A stretch of DNA of 64,000 nt from Catenulispora sp. EB89 (GCF_041261445.1 NZ_JBGCCU010000002.1:620001-684000), one strand, 5' to 3'. Positions 35,196 to 44,389 are shown, counted from the first letter of the stretch. Numbers and translations: made by a program. Notes: generated from the sequence alone by a model not told the origin.

Positions 35196-35684
35196 ATGCT
35201 CGCCATCCAAATCGTCCTCGTGATCATGGCGCTCGCGCTGTTCGCCCTGTTCACGCAGCGTGCCCACACCGTGCGGACCCAGGCGGTCAAGCGCATAGGG
35301 TTCGTGCTGTTCATCTTCGGCGGGATCTACGCGATCCTGCGGCCGCAGGATGTCAACTGGATCGCGCACAAGCTCGGCGTCGGCCGTGGCGCGGACCTGG
35401 TCCTGTACCTGCTCGTGGTGGTCGTGGCGTTCTTCGCCGCCAACACCTTCCTGCGCTTCCGCACCCTGGAGCGCCGGTTCACCGACCTGGCGCGCTCGGT
35501 GGCGCTGAGCAACGCCGTGGTGCCCGCGCCGCGCCGGGAGTCGGACGCCCTCGCGGCCTCCGAGGCCGTCTCCGAGACCTCCGAGACCTCCGAGACCTCC
35601 GAGACCTCCACGGTCTCCGCGGCCCCCGAGGCCGGCACCGAGGCCGCGCAGCCGGTTCCGGCCGGTTCCGGGCGGCAGTCGTGA
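35196..35684 (+). CDS. DUF2304-family membrane protein
   Basis: A 162-residue small membrane protein. It has three helices (about residues 3-19, 33-50 and 65-85) and then a coiled, charged segment (R-F-R-T-L-E-R-R-F-T-D-L-A-R). A low-complexity Ser/Glu/Thr tail ends it, with four in-frame copies of Glu-Thr-Ser. Helix arrangement and length match DUF2304, a family linked to GT2 glycosyltransferases but without assigned chemistry. It sits four bases after the GT2 gene and its stop overlaps the GTG of galE (GTGA), so it is firmly embedded in the operon. It probably tethers or assists the GT2 partner at the membrane (inference). Confidence 0.82.
   Translation: MLAIQIVLVIMALALFALFTQRAHTVRTQAVKRIGFVLFIFGGIYAILRPQDVNWIAHKLGVGRGADLVLYLLVVVVAFFAANTFLRFRTLERRFTDLARSVALSNAVVPAPRRESDALAASEAVSETSETSETSETSTVSAAPEAGTEAAQPVPAGSGRQS
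35574..35609 (+). repeat. Four 9-bp tandem repeats in the DUF2304 tail
   Basis: GAGACCTCC occurs four times in tandem and encodes Glu-Thr-Ser repeats. A 9-bp unit keeps the reading frame, so copy number can change without breaking the gene. Confidence 0.85.
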
Positions 35685-36709
35685 CCTGGCTCGTCACCGG
35701 CGGCGCCGGCTACATCGGCGCGCACGTGGTGCGCGCGCTGCGTGCCGAGGGCCTGCCGGTGGTGGTGTTCGACGACCTGTCGACCGGCGCCAAGGAGCGG
35801 GTCCCGGACGACGTGCCGCTGATCGCCGGCAGCGTGCTGGACGGCGACCTGCTCACCGCGGTCCTGCGCGAGCACGACGTCGCCGGCGTGGTGCACATGG
35901 CCGGCAAGAAGCGCGTCGACGAGTCGGTGGCCGAGCCCACGTTCTACTACCGCGAGAACGTCGAGGGTGTCAGGTCCCTGCTGGACGCGATGGCCGCTGC
36001 CGACGTGCGGCGCCTGGTCTTCTCCTCCTCGGCCGCCGTCTACGGCATGCCGGAGCAGGAGGGGCTGGTCCGCGAGGACGCCGACTGCCGGCCGCTGAGC
36101 CCCTACGGCCAGACCAAGCTGGTCGGCGAGTGGATGGTGCGGGCCCAGGCGAAGGCGCGCGGGCTGGCCTTCGCGAACCTGCGCTACTTCAACGTGGCCG
36201 GCGCCGCCGAGCCCGCGCTGGGCGACCAGGGCGCGTTCAACCTGATCCCGATGGTGTTCGCCCGCCTGGACGCCGGCCGCCCGCCGCTGGTCTTCGGCAC
36301 CGACTACCCGACCCCGGACGGCACCTGCGTCCGGGACTACATCCACGTCGCCGACCTGGCCACCGCGCACGCCGCGGCGGCCCGGCGGCTGGCCGGCGAC
36401 CCGCGGGCGGCGCTGACGCTGAACGTCGGCCGCGGCGCCGGCGTCTCAGTGCTCGAAGTCCTGACCGCGGTGGCCGCGGCCACCGGCCTGGACACCACCC
36501 CCGAGGCCGCCGACCGCCGGGCCGGCGACGCCCCGAGCGTGGTGGCCGCCGCCGACCGGATCGGCGCGGAGCTGGGCTGGCACGCCGAGCACGACCTGGC
36601 CGCCATGGTGGACTCGGCCTGGGCCGCCTGGCAGGCGCGCCGCGCGTCGGGCCCGTCCGGCACGCCGGGGTCGTCGAGCTCGCCGAAGGCGGGGACCGAC
36701 CGTTCGTGA
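35681..36709 (+). CDS. galE: UDP-glucose 4-epimerase
   Basis: Extended SDR of 342 residues interconverting UDP-glucose and UDP-galactose (or the N-acetyl forms) with bound NAD. T-G-G-A-G-Y-I-G-A-H at residues 6-15 is the GalE-type Rossmann start. Next come H-M-A-G-K-K-R-V-D-E-S, the catalytic F-S-S-S-A-A-V-Y-G, P-Y-G-Q-T-K (Tyr/Lys), L-R-Y-F-N-V-A-G-A and G-T-D-Y-P-T-P-D-G-T-C-V-R-D-Y-I-H-V, all diagnostic for GalE. The C-terminal 25 residues are low complexity. GTG 35681 overlaps the DUF2304 stop. It would supply galactose for the surrounding glycosyltransferases. Confidence 0.93.
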   Translation: MTWLVTGGAGYIGAHVVRALRAEGLPVVVFDDLSTGAKERVPDDVPLIAGSVLDGDLLTAVLREHDVAGVVHMAGKKRVDESVAEPTFYYRENVEGVRSLLDAMAAADVRRLVFSSSAAVYGMPEQEGLVREDADCRPLSPYGQTKLVGEWMVRAQAKARGLAFANLRYFNVAGAAEPALGDQGAFNLIPMVFARLDAGRPPLVFGTDYPTPDGTCVRDYIHVADLATAHAAAARRLAGDPRAALTLNVGRGAGVSVLEVLTAVAAATGLDTTPEAADRRAGDAPSVVAAADRIGAELGWHAEHDLAAMVDSAWAAWQARRASGPSGTPGSSSSPKAGTDRS

Positions 36710-36723
36710 GCAGTGAGGAATCC

Positions 36724-37686
36724 ATGACCGAGTACGACGGCCCGCCGCCCCTGCTCGACATCGTCATGCCGTACTACGGCGACGTGCCGATGATGCAGGG
36801 GGCGGTGCGCAGCGTGCTGGCGCAGACCGACGCGCGCTGGCGGCTGACCGTGGTGGACGACGGCAAGGAGCCCGGCGTCCCGGAGTGGTTCGCCGAACTC
36901 GGGGCCCGGGACCCGCGGGTGCGCTACGAGCGCAACGAGCACAACCTCGGCATCACCGTGAACTTCCAGAAGTGCCTGGACGCCGCCGACGCCGACCTGG
37001 TGACGATGATCGGCTGCGACGACGAGATGCGGCCGGACTACGTCGCCACCGTGCTCGCGCTGTACGAGGCGCACCCCGAGGTGGCCATGGTGCAGCCCGG
37101 CGTCGAGGTGATCGACGAGCACGGCGCGGTCGTGGACCCGCTGGCCGACCGGATGAAGCGCAGCGTGTTCGCGCCCAAGGTCGGCGGCGTGCAGATCATG
37201 GGCGGCGAGGACCTCGCGGCCTCGCTCCTGCGCGCCAACTGGATGTACTTCCCGTCGATCTGCTGGCGCACCGAGGCGATCAAGAAGGTCGGCTTCGACC
37301 CGGCGTTCACCATCGTGCAGGACCTGAACGTGACGCTGAGCCTGGTCAAGGCCGGCGAGAAGCTCGCGGTCTCCGACCACGTGTGCTTCCGGTACCGGCG
37401 GCACCTGGCCAGCGAGTCCTCGGCACAGGCCGTGGACGGCAAGCGGTTCCGCGAGGAGCGCCGCTTCTTCCTGGCCGAGGCGGGCCGGATGGAGGAGCTG
37501 GGCTGGCACCGCGCGGCCCGCGCCGGGCGGCGGCACCTGGCCTCGCGGCTGCACGCCGCCACGCTGGTGCCCTCGGCGGCCAAGCGCGGGGACGTGGCGA
37601 GCCTGCGGCGGCTGGCGGGCTTCGCGCTGCTGCCCGCCAAGGACACCGCTGCCAAGGACGCCGCCAGGAACGCGGACAAGGGCTGA
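36724..37686 (+). CDS. GT2 glycosyltransferase
   Basis: A 320-residue family 2 glycosyltransferase. Motifs: D-I-V-M-P-Y-Y-G-D-V near residue 11, L-T-V-V-D-D-G-K-E-P-G-V-P-E-W, N-L-G-I-T-V-N-F, and G-C-D-D-E-M as the metal site. A receptor-type F-P-S-I-C-W-R and a C-terminal Arg-rich helical tail complete it. It is strikingly similar along its length to the protein encoded at 49928-50860: both have P-Y-Y-G-D-V, V-V-D-D-G-K-E-P-G-V-P-E-W-F-A, M-G-G-E-x-L-A-A-S-L-L-R and S-R-L-H-A-x-T-L. ATG 36724 is supported by GTGAGGAA just upstream. It is the last gene before a terminator. Confidence 0.87.
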   Translation: MTEYDGPPPLLDIVMPYYGDVPMMQGAVRSVLAQTDARWRLTVVDDGKEPGVPEWFAELGARDPRVRYERNEHNLGITVNFQKCLDAADADLVTMIGCDDEMRPDYVATVLALYEAHPEVAMVQPGVEVIDEHGAVVDPLADRMKRSVFAPKVGGVQIMGGEDLAASLLRANWMYFPSICWRTEAIKKVGFDPAFTIVQDLNVTLSLVKAGEKLAVSDHVCFRYRRHLASESSAQAVDGKRFREERRFFLAEAGRMEELGWHRAARAGRRHLASRLHAATLVPSAAKRGDVASLRRLAGFALLPAKDTAAKDAARNADKG

Positions 37687-37690
37687 GCGG

Positions 37691-37722
37691 GCGCTGATCG
37701 CCGCCTCGGCGACGATCAGCGC
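37691..37722 (+). terminator. Terminator closing the flippase-galE-GT2 operon
   Basis: GCGCTGATCG (37691-37700) pairs with CGATCAGCGC (37713-37722), with an internal CCG/CGG pair, starting five bases after the stop. Confidence 0.78.
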
Positions 37723-37814
37723 AGCGTAACGGTTTGGCAACGATGCGCCCGGCGGTATGGTGACCACTCCGGCATCACCACGCACAAGCGGTCGATCCGT
37801 ACGATGAACGGCCC

Positions 37815-37826
37815 TAAACTGGCGGG
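37815..37826 (+). promoter_or_regulatory. Candidate -10 of a leaderless DUF2142 transcript
   Basis: TAAACT at 37815-37820 ends six bases before ATG 37827. There is no ribosome binding site. No convincing -35 is seen. Confidence 0.45.
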
Positions 37827-39428
37827 ATGCCGTCCGCCCCGTCCCGCGCCGTCCTGCGCCTGAAACCGCGTACGACCGGGGCGAAGGCTTTCCTGCTGGC
37901 GTTCGTCGGCTTCTTCCTACTGGGGGCCGCGTGGTCCCTGGCGATGCCGTACGACGGATCCGCGGATGAGTTCCGTCACGTCGTGCGCGCCTACGGCGTG
38001 CTCGACGGACAGGTCGCCGCGCGGGTCGACGCGCAGATCACGGTGCCCAAGAGCCTGGTGCCGAACGGCATCGCGGATCAGGACCCGCAGGCGTGCATGC
38101 GCTGGAAGCTCAACGTCACCGCGGCCTGCGTGTCCGCTCCCGCGCCCGGCGACGAGCACCGCATGGTGGTCACCACCAGCGGCGCGGCGAACTACAACCC
38201 CATCTACTACGCGGTCACCGGCTGGCCGATCAAGCTCTTCCCGAACTACCAGGGGGTCATCGCCGCCCGGCTGCTGACCTGCCTGCTGACCAGCGCGCTG
38301 CTCGGCGGCGCGGTGGCGGCCGCGGCTCGGCTGGCCCGCGGTCGCGGACCGCTGGTGCTCGGCGGGGTGCTGCTGGCGGTGACGCCGGTCGCGGTGAACC
38401 TCACCGGGGCGGTGAACCCGGCCGGTCCGGAGATCGCCGCCGCGGTCGCGGTGTGGACCTCGCTGATCGCGATCTTCCTGGCCCGCGATGACTCCAGGTG
38501 GACGCTCGCGCTGTTCGGCGTCTCCGCCGGCACCCTGGCGGTGCTGCGGGAACTGGGCATCGGCTGGCTGCTGGGCGCCCTGGTGGTGGTCGCGTTCGGG
38601 GCCTCCCGGGACCGGCTGCGCGAGCTGGCCCGGCGGCGCTCGGTGCTGCTGTGGTCGGCCGTCGTGGTGGCCGCGGTCGTCGTCGGCGCGGGCTGGATAC
38701 TGCTGTCCACCCAGCGCGGCCTGCCCGGCTCCGGACAGGCCAGCTCGGGGGTCCCGCACGGCGTCAAGCTGCTGGTGAAGGAACTGACACACCGGGTCCC
38801 GATGTACACCAACGGCCTGGTCGGGCTGACCTCCTTCGGAGACGTCGCGATCCCGCTGCCGCTGGTCCTGGCCTGGTTCGCGGCGGTCGGCGCACTGCTG
38901 GTCACGGCCGCGCGGCGGGCCGGCGTGCGGGTGCTGCTCCAGCTGACCGCGATCGTGGCCGGCGCCTACCTGTTCCTGATCGCCGCGGACCTGCAGGCCG
39001 CGGCCACCGGCTGGTGGTTCTCGCAGGGCCGCTACGCGCTGCCGATGCTGGTCGGGGCGCCGATCCTGGCCGGGTTCGTGCTGGCCGACCGGGGTCTGGT
39101 GGCCGTCGGCCGGCAGGCGGCGCTGATGCGCTGGGCCGCGTGGATCCTGATCCCGACCCAGGCCGTGGCGCTGTGGATCACCATGGTCCGGTTCCAGCAC
39201 GGCTTCCACAGCCTGCACCCGAACCTGGTGTTCCTGTTCGACCAGACCTCGTCGGTGAACCCGTTCTCCGGGGCGTGGACGCCGCCAGGCTCCGGGGTCC
39301 CGGCGGTACTGCTCGGGATCGCCGGCGTGGTGGCGTTGCTCACCCTCGTCCTCCGGGCGGCGCGCTCCAGACCGATATCGGACATCGAAACGGTCACAAT
39401 CCGTGAACGGTATATAAGGATTTCCTAA
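37827..39428 (+). CDS. DUF2142-family polytopic membrane protein
   Basis: A 533-residue membrane protein. A first helix at about residues 22-40 is followed by the acidic loop P-Y-D-G-S-A-D-E-F-R-H-V, an extracellular loop of about 100 residues with two Cys, and then about ten helices. The D-E-F-R-H / D-E-P-W-H loop, N-P-x-Y-Y near residue 127 and G-A-V-N-P-x-G/S in the middle are the shared marks of DUF2142, a GT-C-like family in surface-polysaccharide clusters. A polyprenyl-phosphate-sugar-dependent transfer outside the membrane is the likely reaction but is not proven. The next gene, on the same strand, encodes a second DUF2142 protein. Confidence 0.78.
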   Translation: MPSAPSRAVLRLKPRTTGAKAFLLAFVGFFLLGAAWSLAMPYDGSADEFRHVVRAYGVLDGQVAARVDAQITVPKSLVPNGIADQDPQACMRWKLNVTAACVSAPAPGDEHRMVVTTSGAANYNPIYYAVTGWPIKLFPNYQGVIAARLLTCLLTSALLGGAVAAAARLARGRGPLVLGGVLLAVTPVAVNLTGAVNPAGPEIAAAVAVWTSLIAIFLARDDSRWTLALFGVSAGTLAVLRELGIGWLLGALVVVAFGASRDRLRELARRRSVLLWSAVVVAAVVVGAGWILLSTQRGLPGSGQASSGVPHGVKLLVKELTHRVPMYTNGLVGLTSFGDVAIPLPLVLAWFAAVGALLVTAARRAGVRVLLQLTAIVAGAYLFLIAADLQAAATGWWFSQGRYALPMLVGAPILAGFVLADRGLVAVGRQAALMRWAAWILIPTQAVALWITMVRFQHGFHSLHPNLVFLFDQTSSVNPFSGAWTPPGSGVPAVLLGIAGVVALLTLVLRAARSRPISDIETVTIRERYIRIS

Positions 39429-39540
39429 GCTCAGAGGTCCGATCCGTGGACGGGTCGGTAGCATGGACGCCACGCCCATGGCCAGCGGGGGAGCGGCCGG
39501 TTTCGTTGCGGGGCGGAACACGGATGAAGGAGTAAGACCG

Positions 39541-41283
39541 ATGCGGTATCGGCTGGCCGCGGGCATCGCGCCCGGCACCTGGACCGCGCGTCGCGTCTGG
39601 CTCACCGCCTTCCTGGCGTTCTTCGCCCTCGCCGCGGCCTGGGCCCTGGCCTCCCCGCTGACCTCGGTCCCGGACGAGCCCTGGCACATGGTGAAGGCCG
39701 CGGCCACGGTCCGCGGCCAGTTCCACGGCACGCCGATCACCGTCACCCAGCACGGCCACGGGGGCACGACCGAGCTCCCGATGACCGGCTACCGGCTGCC
39801 GACCGCGTACTCGTTCCTGACCAACCTGCACGAGTGCTACTACGCCGACCCGCACGTGCCGGCCTCCTGCGCGCAGGTCCTGACCGCACAGTCGGGCACG
39901 GCGCTGGCCGGCACCACCGCCGGGTCCAACAACCCCCTGTACTACCTCGCGGTGGGCTGGCCGAGCCTGCTGTCCGGCGGCCCGGTGGGCATGTACGGCA
40001 TGCGCCTGGTCTCGGCCGCGCTGAGCTCGGCGATGCTGGCCAGCGCGGTGGTCACGGCCTTCCAGTGGAGCCGCCGGCGGCGCTACCTGATGACCGCGGT
40101 GCTGGCCGCCGCGACCCCGATGGTGCTGTTCCTCAACGGCGCGGTGAACCCGAACTCGCTGGAGGCCACCTCGGCCATCCTGCTGTGGATGGCGGTCCTC
40201 AGCCTGCTGACGGACCCCCGCCCGGAGCTGGTCCCCCGGCTGCTCACCCGGGTCGGCGTGGCCGCGCTGGCGCTGGTGTCGGTGCGGCAGCTGGGCCCGG
40301 CCTGGGCCCTGGTGATCATCGTCTGCGCGGCCCTGGCCGGACAGCGCGGCACGCTGCGCGACACGCTGCGGCGGCGCACGGTGTGGCTGTGGACCGCGAT
40401 CGTCGGCGTGGTGGGCCTGGGCTCGATCGCCTGGACCGCGCGGTTCAGCGTCCTGGGCAGCACCGCGGCCAACCACCCGAACCTGACCTTCTCCGTGGCG
40501 GCCCGCCAGACCTTCGCCGATACCACCGCCTACCTGCGGCAGATGATCGGCTACTTCGGCTGGCTGGACGTCCAGCCGCCGTACCACCTCGCATCGCTGT
40601 GGTACATCCCGGTCCTGGCGCTGCTGATCGGCGCCTGCCTGGTCGGCGGCCCGCGCGAGGTCACGGCGCTGGTGCTGCTCGCCGTCTCGGTGGTGGCGAT
40701 CCCGGTCGTGGCGCAGGGCCGGCAGGCACAGACCCTCGGCTACATCTGGCAGGGCCGGTACCTGCTCGCCGTGGCCGCCGGGCTGCCGCTGCTGGCCGCC
40801 GCGATCCTGGCGAAACGCGAACCGCGGTGGGGGTGGCTGGACCGCGTGGTGAACCGGCTGCCGATGCCGGTGACGGTCTCGACGCTGGTGCTCGGGTTCC
40901 TGATGTTCGCCACCACGCTGCGGCGCTACGCGGTCGGCACGCGCGGGCCGTGGCTGACGCTGCATCCCTCGTGGTCGCCGCCGGGGAGCGTGCTGGGCGT
41001 GGTGCTGCTGTACCTGGTCGGGGCGGGTTTGGCCGGCTTGGTGGTGCTCGCCGCGGGTCGGGAGACGTCGCCGGCGCCGGTCGGGGCCGCGGACGGCGAC
41101 GGCATGTCGGCCGACGCGGACTCCGCGGTGGAGGTGCCGGCGCTGGCCGGGGCGGCTGCCGGGACGGCGAACGGCACGGCCAACGGTGCGACGCAGCACC
41201 TCAACGGCTCCACCCCAGCCGCAGCCACAGCCCCGGACAGCGACACCGGGGACCGGGACACCGCGGTCGCGTCGGCTTCCTGA
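39541..41283 (+). CDS. DUF2142-family polytopic membrane protein, second copy
   Basis: A 580-residue paralog of the preceding protein. After helix 1 comes S-V-P-D-E-P-W-H-M-V-K-A-A, the same acidic-loop motif. Then N-N-P-L-Y-Y and G-A-V-N-P-N-S-L-E follow at corresponding positions, and about ten helices. The last 60 residues are a cytoplasmic-looking Ala/Thr/Asn/Gly tail. ATG 39541 is chosen because AAGGAG lies nine bases before it; an in-frame ATG at 39463 would add 26 residues lacking a hydrophobic or conserved character. It probably shares the substrate class of its neighbour. The 3' end (CGGCTTCCTGA) is repeated downstream. Confidence 0.78.
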   Translation: MRYRLAAGIAPGTWTARRVWLTAFLAFFALAAAWALASPLTSVPDEPWHMVKAAATVRGQFHGTPITVTQHGHGGTTELPMTGYRLPTAYSFLTNLHECYYADPHVPASCAQVLTAQSGTALAGTTAGSNNPLYYLAVGWPSLLSGGPVGMYGMRLVSAALSSAMLASAVVTAFQWSRRRRYLMTAVLAAATPMVLFLNGAVNPNSLEATSAILLWMAVLSLLTDPRPELVPRLLTRVGVAALALVSVRQLGPAWALVIIVCAALAGQRGTLRDTLRRRTVWLWTAIVGVVGLGSIAWTARFSVLGSTAANHPNLTFSVAARQTFADTTAYLRQMIGYFGWLDVQPPYHLASLWYIPVLALLIGACLVGGPREVTALVLLAVSVVAIPVVAQGRQAQTLGYIWQGRYLLAVAAGLPLLAAAILAKREPRWGWLDRVVNRLPMPVTVSTLVLGFLMFATTLRRYAVGTRGPWLTLHPSWSPPGSVLGVVLLYLVGAGLAGLVVLAAGRETSPAPVGAADGDGMSADADSAVEVPALAGAAAGTANGTANGATQHLNGSTPAAATAPDSDTGDRDTAVASAS

Positions 41284-41316
41284 GCTGAGCTTGTCCGAGC
41301 TCTGGCTCGGTCCGGC

Positions 41317-41375
41317 TGGCTTCCTGACTTCCCGGGCTTCCCGGGCTTCCCGGCTTTCCTGGGCTTCCTGGCCGA
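41317..41375 (+). repeat. GGCTTCC-rich repeat after the DUF2142 gene
   Basis: TGGCTTCCTGA at 41317-41327 repeats the stop-containing end of the preceding gene (41273-41283). It runs into about four imperfect 10-bp units of the form GGGCTTCCCG/CTGG. The region lies between convergent genes. Confidence 0.55.
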
Positions 41376-41452
41376 ACTCTGACAGCGCTCGGCCGGAGCT
41401 CTGAGGGGTCTCTGGCGGGTTCGGACCGGGTTGCGGGGCCCCGGGCGCCGAA

Positions 41453-42910
41453 CTAGCGCGCCAGCGCCTCAGTCCCGCTCTGCGCCTGTCCCCCGCCCAG
41501 CAGCACGTTCCTCCGAGCCTCCGCCACCGCGTCCGCGTTCAGCGCCGCCAGACCCTTCGCGTCCAGATCGGGCAGCGGGCTGCCGAGCTCCGCGCGGGTG
41601 CGGATGTACAGGCCGACGGTCAGCGTCGGCGCGTCGGCGGGGTCGATGACGGCGTTCGGGTCCAGCCGGGGGTCGTCCCGGTCGTACCAGACCGTCTGCA
41701 GCATCGCCTTCTGGCGGACGAACTGCCGGTCGCGGCGGTCGATCGCGGTGCTCAGCGACAGCATCCCGGCGCCGCACGCGACCACCGCGACCCCGGCCGC
41801 GACCGCCCGCCACCGCGCCTGCCACGGCACGTCGTGCAGCGCCTCGGCCACGATCGGCAGCAGGAACACCGCCGCGATGTAGACGTACCGCGAGGTGCCC
41901 GCGAGCTGCGTGCCGAACTGCGCGCGCACCAGGCCGGTCATGCTGTACTGCGCGATCGCGCCGACCCCGAGCGCGATCGCCAGCGCCGCGGGGCGGCCGC
42001 GCCGGCAGGCCACGGCGAACAAGAGCACGAACACCGCGAACCCGAGCCACCACTGCCGCCAGTCGGCCCCGACCAGTCCCGCCATGCCGGAGCCGAGGCC
42101 GGTCGGCACGAACGACAGCAGCCCGGAGGCGGCTTTCAGCGACAGCGGCGAGCGGGCGATGTCGGCGTGGCGGGCGCCGTACAGCGGGTACCAGATGCCG
42201 TATGCGACCACCGGCGCGGCGAGGGCTGCCGCGGCTGTGCGGAAGCGTGCAGGGCGCCACCACGGCGCTTCTGTGTCTTCCTCGCTGCCGCTGCCGCTGT
42301 CGGCGCTGGTGCTAGTGCCGGTGCCGGCGCGCACGACCAGCAGCACGGCCGCCGCCCCGGTGAAGAACAACCCCTCGCCGGAGGACGCCAGCGACAGCAC
42401 CAACGCCGCCGAGCCGCCCGCGAGGGCGCGCCGCGTGGGGCGCTCGGCGTCCAGCAGCAGCACCGCGATCAGCCCGAAGAAGACCGAGCACGAGAAGCCG
42501 ATCTGGAACGCCCAGATGAAGTCGTCCGAGCCGCGCCCCAGCACCAGCAGGATCGCCGCCGCCGCGATGCCCAGGGCGTCGCCGCTGCGCCGCCGGATGA
42601 TCGAGAACAGCAGGAAGGCGTTCGCGCAGTGCAGCACCAGCAGGGTCGCGCTGAACGGCAGATAACTGTGCATCCCATTCAGTCCGAGCAGCACCCGGTA
42701 GATCACCATGGGCACCGTCGACCAGTGCTCCTGGTGCGGGACGAAATAGTCGCTGAAGCGCCAGCCTTCGGCCTTGTCGACGAAATCCCACTCATCGTAG
42801 AAGAAGTCCAGTCCGCGTACTGAATACAGCAGTACGCCGAAGGCGACCACGCACATGCCGATCACTACGTGAGCAGCGTACTTATAGCGCACACGCGCAA
42901 AGGTCATCAC
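41453..42910 (-). CDS. Polytopic membrane protein, GT-C-like
   Basis: A 485-residue protein with about eleven helices. The first external loop carries F-F-Y-D-E-W-D-F, the acidic motif positioned as in GT-C glycosyltransferases (GT39/GT83-like), followed by P-H-Q-E-H-W-S. After the last helix a 90-residue soluble C-terminal part is probably periplasmic. The cytoplasmic linker has a Ser/Gly/Glu run. It overlaps the upstream gene by four bases (ATGA), so the two minus-strand genes are an operon. It likely adds a sugar to a surface glycan or glycoprotein; donor unknown. Confidence 0.7.
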   Translation of the reverse strand: MMTFARVRYKYAAHVVIGMCVVAFGVLLYSVRGLDFFYDEWDFVDKAEGWRFSDYFVPHQEHWSTVPMVIYRVLLGLNGMHSYLPFSATLLVLHCANAFLLFSIIRRRSGDALGIAAAAILLVLGRGSDDFIWAFQIGFSCSVFFGLIAVLLLDAERPTRRALAGGSAALVLSLASSGEGLFFTGAAAVLLVVRAGTGTSTSADSGSGSEEDTEAPWWRPARFRTAAAALAAPVVAYGIWYPLYGARHADIARSPLSLKAASGLLSFVPTGLGSGMAGLVGADWRQWWLGFAVFVLLFAVACRRGRPAALAIALGVGAIAQYSMTGLVRAQFGTQLAGTSRYVYIAAVFLLPIVAEALHDVPWQARWRAVAAGVAVVACGAGMLSLSTAIDRRDRQFVRQKAMLQTVWYDRDDPRLDPNAVIDPADAPTLTVGLYIRTRAELGSPLPDLDAKGLAALNADAVAEARRNVLLGGGQAQSGTEALAR

Positions 42911-44295
42911 GGACTCAGCTGGAAAAACGCATCCCGATGTCGCACAAGGTCACAGGGTACCGTCATAGCCCACGGCCTGAAGAGCGGGGCCACGGTGATG
43001 ACCGCGCTATGGGCATCCGCGCTGCTACACGTCTGGGAAGCCTTGGAGAGCTGCGCAGAGAAGGAAGGCCCGGACGCTCGCCAGTGGCTGGACCGGCCGT
43101 AGCCGCCGTATATGCACAGGGCGACCAGTCCGAGAATGGCGAACGCGGGGACGGCCCTCGCTATCACTATCGCCATCGCTATACGCGGCGGCGCTATAGC
43201 CGCGTCTCTGCGTGGTACGACAAGTCCGGCCACCGCGACCAGGAACAAGCAGATCGCCGGAAGCTCATAGCGGGGTGCGGCGCTTCCGCCCTGCATGGCC
43301 AGTCCGCAGAACAGCAGAAGGCTGTGGACGAGCGCCGTGAGGACCAGCGGCCAGTTCGGCGCCGTGATCCGCAGCAGCGCCAGCAGGAGTGCGACGCCGG
43401 CGATGGCCCAGGCGACGTATTGCGTGTCCAGGGCGTTTACCGGGAGTCCTAGACGCTGGTTCACATCGCCCGTGTAGAGCCCCTGCCCCGCCACCGTCTG
43501 GAAGAACTGCTCGACCGCCCAGACGGGGTCGTAGTGCGGCTTCATGGGCCGGTTGTCCAGAGCGTGGCGGAAAACGATGCCGATCCCCTGGAACAGCATC
43601 CCGGTGCCCATGCCGATCACGGGGAGCGCACCACGGCGACCGCGCACCGTCCACCAGCGCAGGAGCGCCAGGGGGAGGAACACGCCGTCCACCGGGTCGC
43701 TGCCGATGGTGGCGAACAACACGAACGCGGCGAGGATCTGGTTGCGCTTGTGCTCCGGGTTCCAGATGACCATCCAGAACGACACGTAGAGCAGCAGGAA
43801 GTGCAGACAGGCGAAGTTGTTGGCCAGTTCCAGCTGCCCCACGTACGGCAGCGCCACCGGGGCCGCCACGGCGACGCGCAGCGCGGTCGAGGGCAGATGC
43901 CGGCTGCTGGCGCGGTAGACGAGCAGCGCGCAGGCGCTCGCCACCAGGGCGCCCATGGTCGCGATGACGGCGGCGGCCCAGGACAGGGGGAAGAACCTGA
44001 CGATCTCTATGAGGGTGCGGGGGACGAAGTGCAGGTAGCCGTTGTAGGGCGTGAAGAGGAGGTCGATGTAGTTGTGCTGGAGCGTTCCCGCGTAGAACTG
44101 GCGGCCGTCCTCGGCCCATATGGTGTCGGTCGACCCGAACCCCTGCGTGCGCTTCAGCGACAACAGGACCATGGCCGCCAGGACGAGGACCGCCGCTATG
44201 GGTTTCCACCACGGCTTCCACAGGGCGGCGCGCTGCTTCAGCGCCGCCAGGGAGGACGCTGGGGAGGCCACCGCTACACGGTCGGCTACGTACAC
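42907..44295 (-). CDS. Polytopic membrane protein, GT-C-like
   Basis: A 462-residue protein with about eleven helices. The first external loop reads T-D-T-I-W-A-E-D-G-R-Q-F-Y, again with an acidic pair after helix 1, and T-P-Y-N-G-Y-L-H-F-V-P-R follows. These are reminiscent of GT-C family members but not of a single named family. The soluble tail is short. GTG 44295 has GGGGGGA eight bases before it. TATGTG on the minus strand, about 30 bp upstream, is a possible -10. It is translated together with the next gene and divergent from the glycosyltransferase at 44424. Confidence 0.68.
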   Translation of the reverse strand: MYVADRVAVASPASSLAALKQRAALWKPWWKPIAAVLVLAAMVLLSLKRTQGFGSTDTIWAEDGRQFYAGTLQHNYIDLLFTPYNGYLHFVPRTLIEIVRFFPLSWAAAVIATMGALVASACALLVYRASSRHLPSTALRVAVAAPVALPYVGQLELANNFACLHFLLLYVSFWMVIWNPEHKRNQILAAFVLFATIGSDPVDGVFLPLALLRWWTVRGRRGALPVIGMGTGMLFQGIGIVFRHALDNRPMKPHYDPVWAVEQFFQTVAGQGLYTGDVNQRLGLPVNALDTQYVAWAIAGVALLLALLRITAPNWPLVLTALVHSLLLFCGLAMQGGSAAPRYELPAICLFLVAVAGLVVPRRDAAIAPPRIAMAIVIARAVPAFAILGLVALCIYGGYGRSSHWRASGPSFSAQLSKASQTCSSADAHSAVITVAPLFRPWAMTVPCDLVRHRDAFFQLSP

Positions 44296-44389
44296 GTGTG
44301 GGTCCCCCCTGTGCGGAACACATAGAGTGCCGCGTCGCCAAGTGCCGGAAGTCTTGTAGTACTAAGCTGCGAGGCTACCTCAGCGGCTG

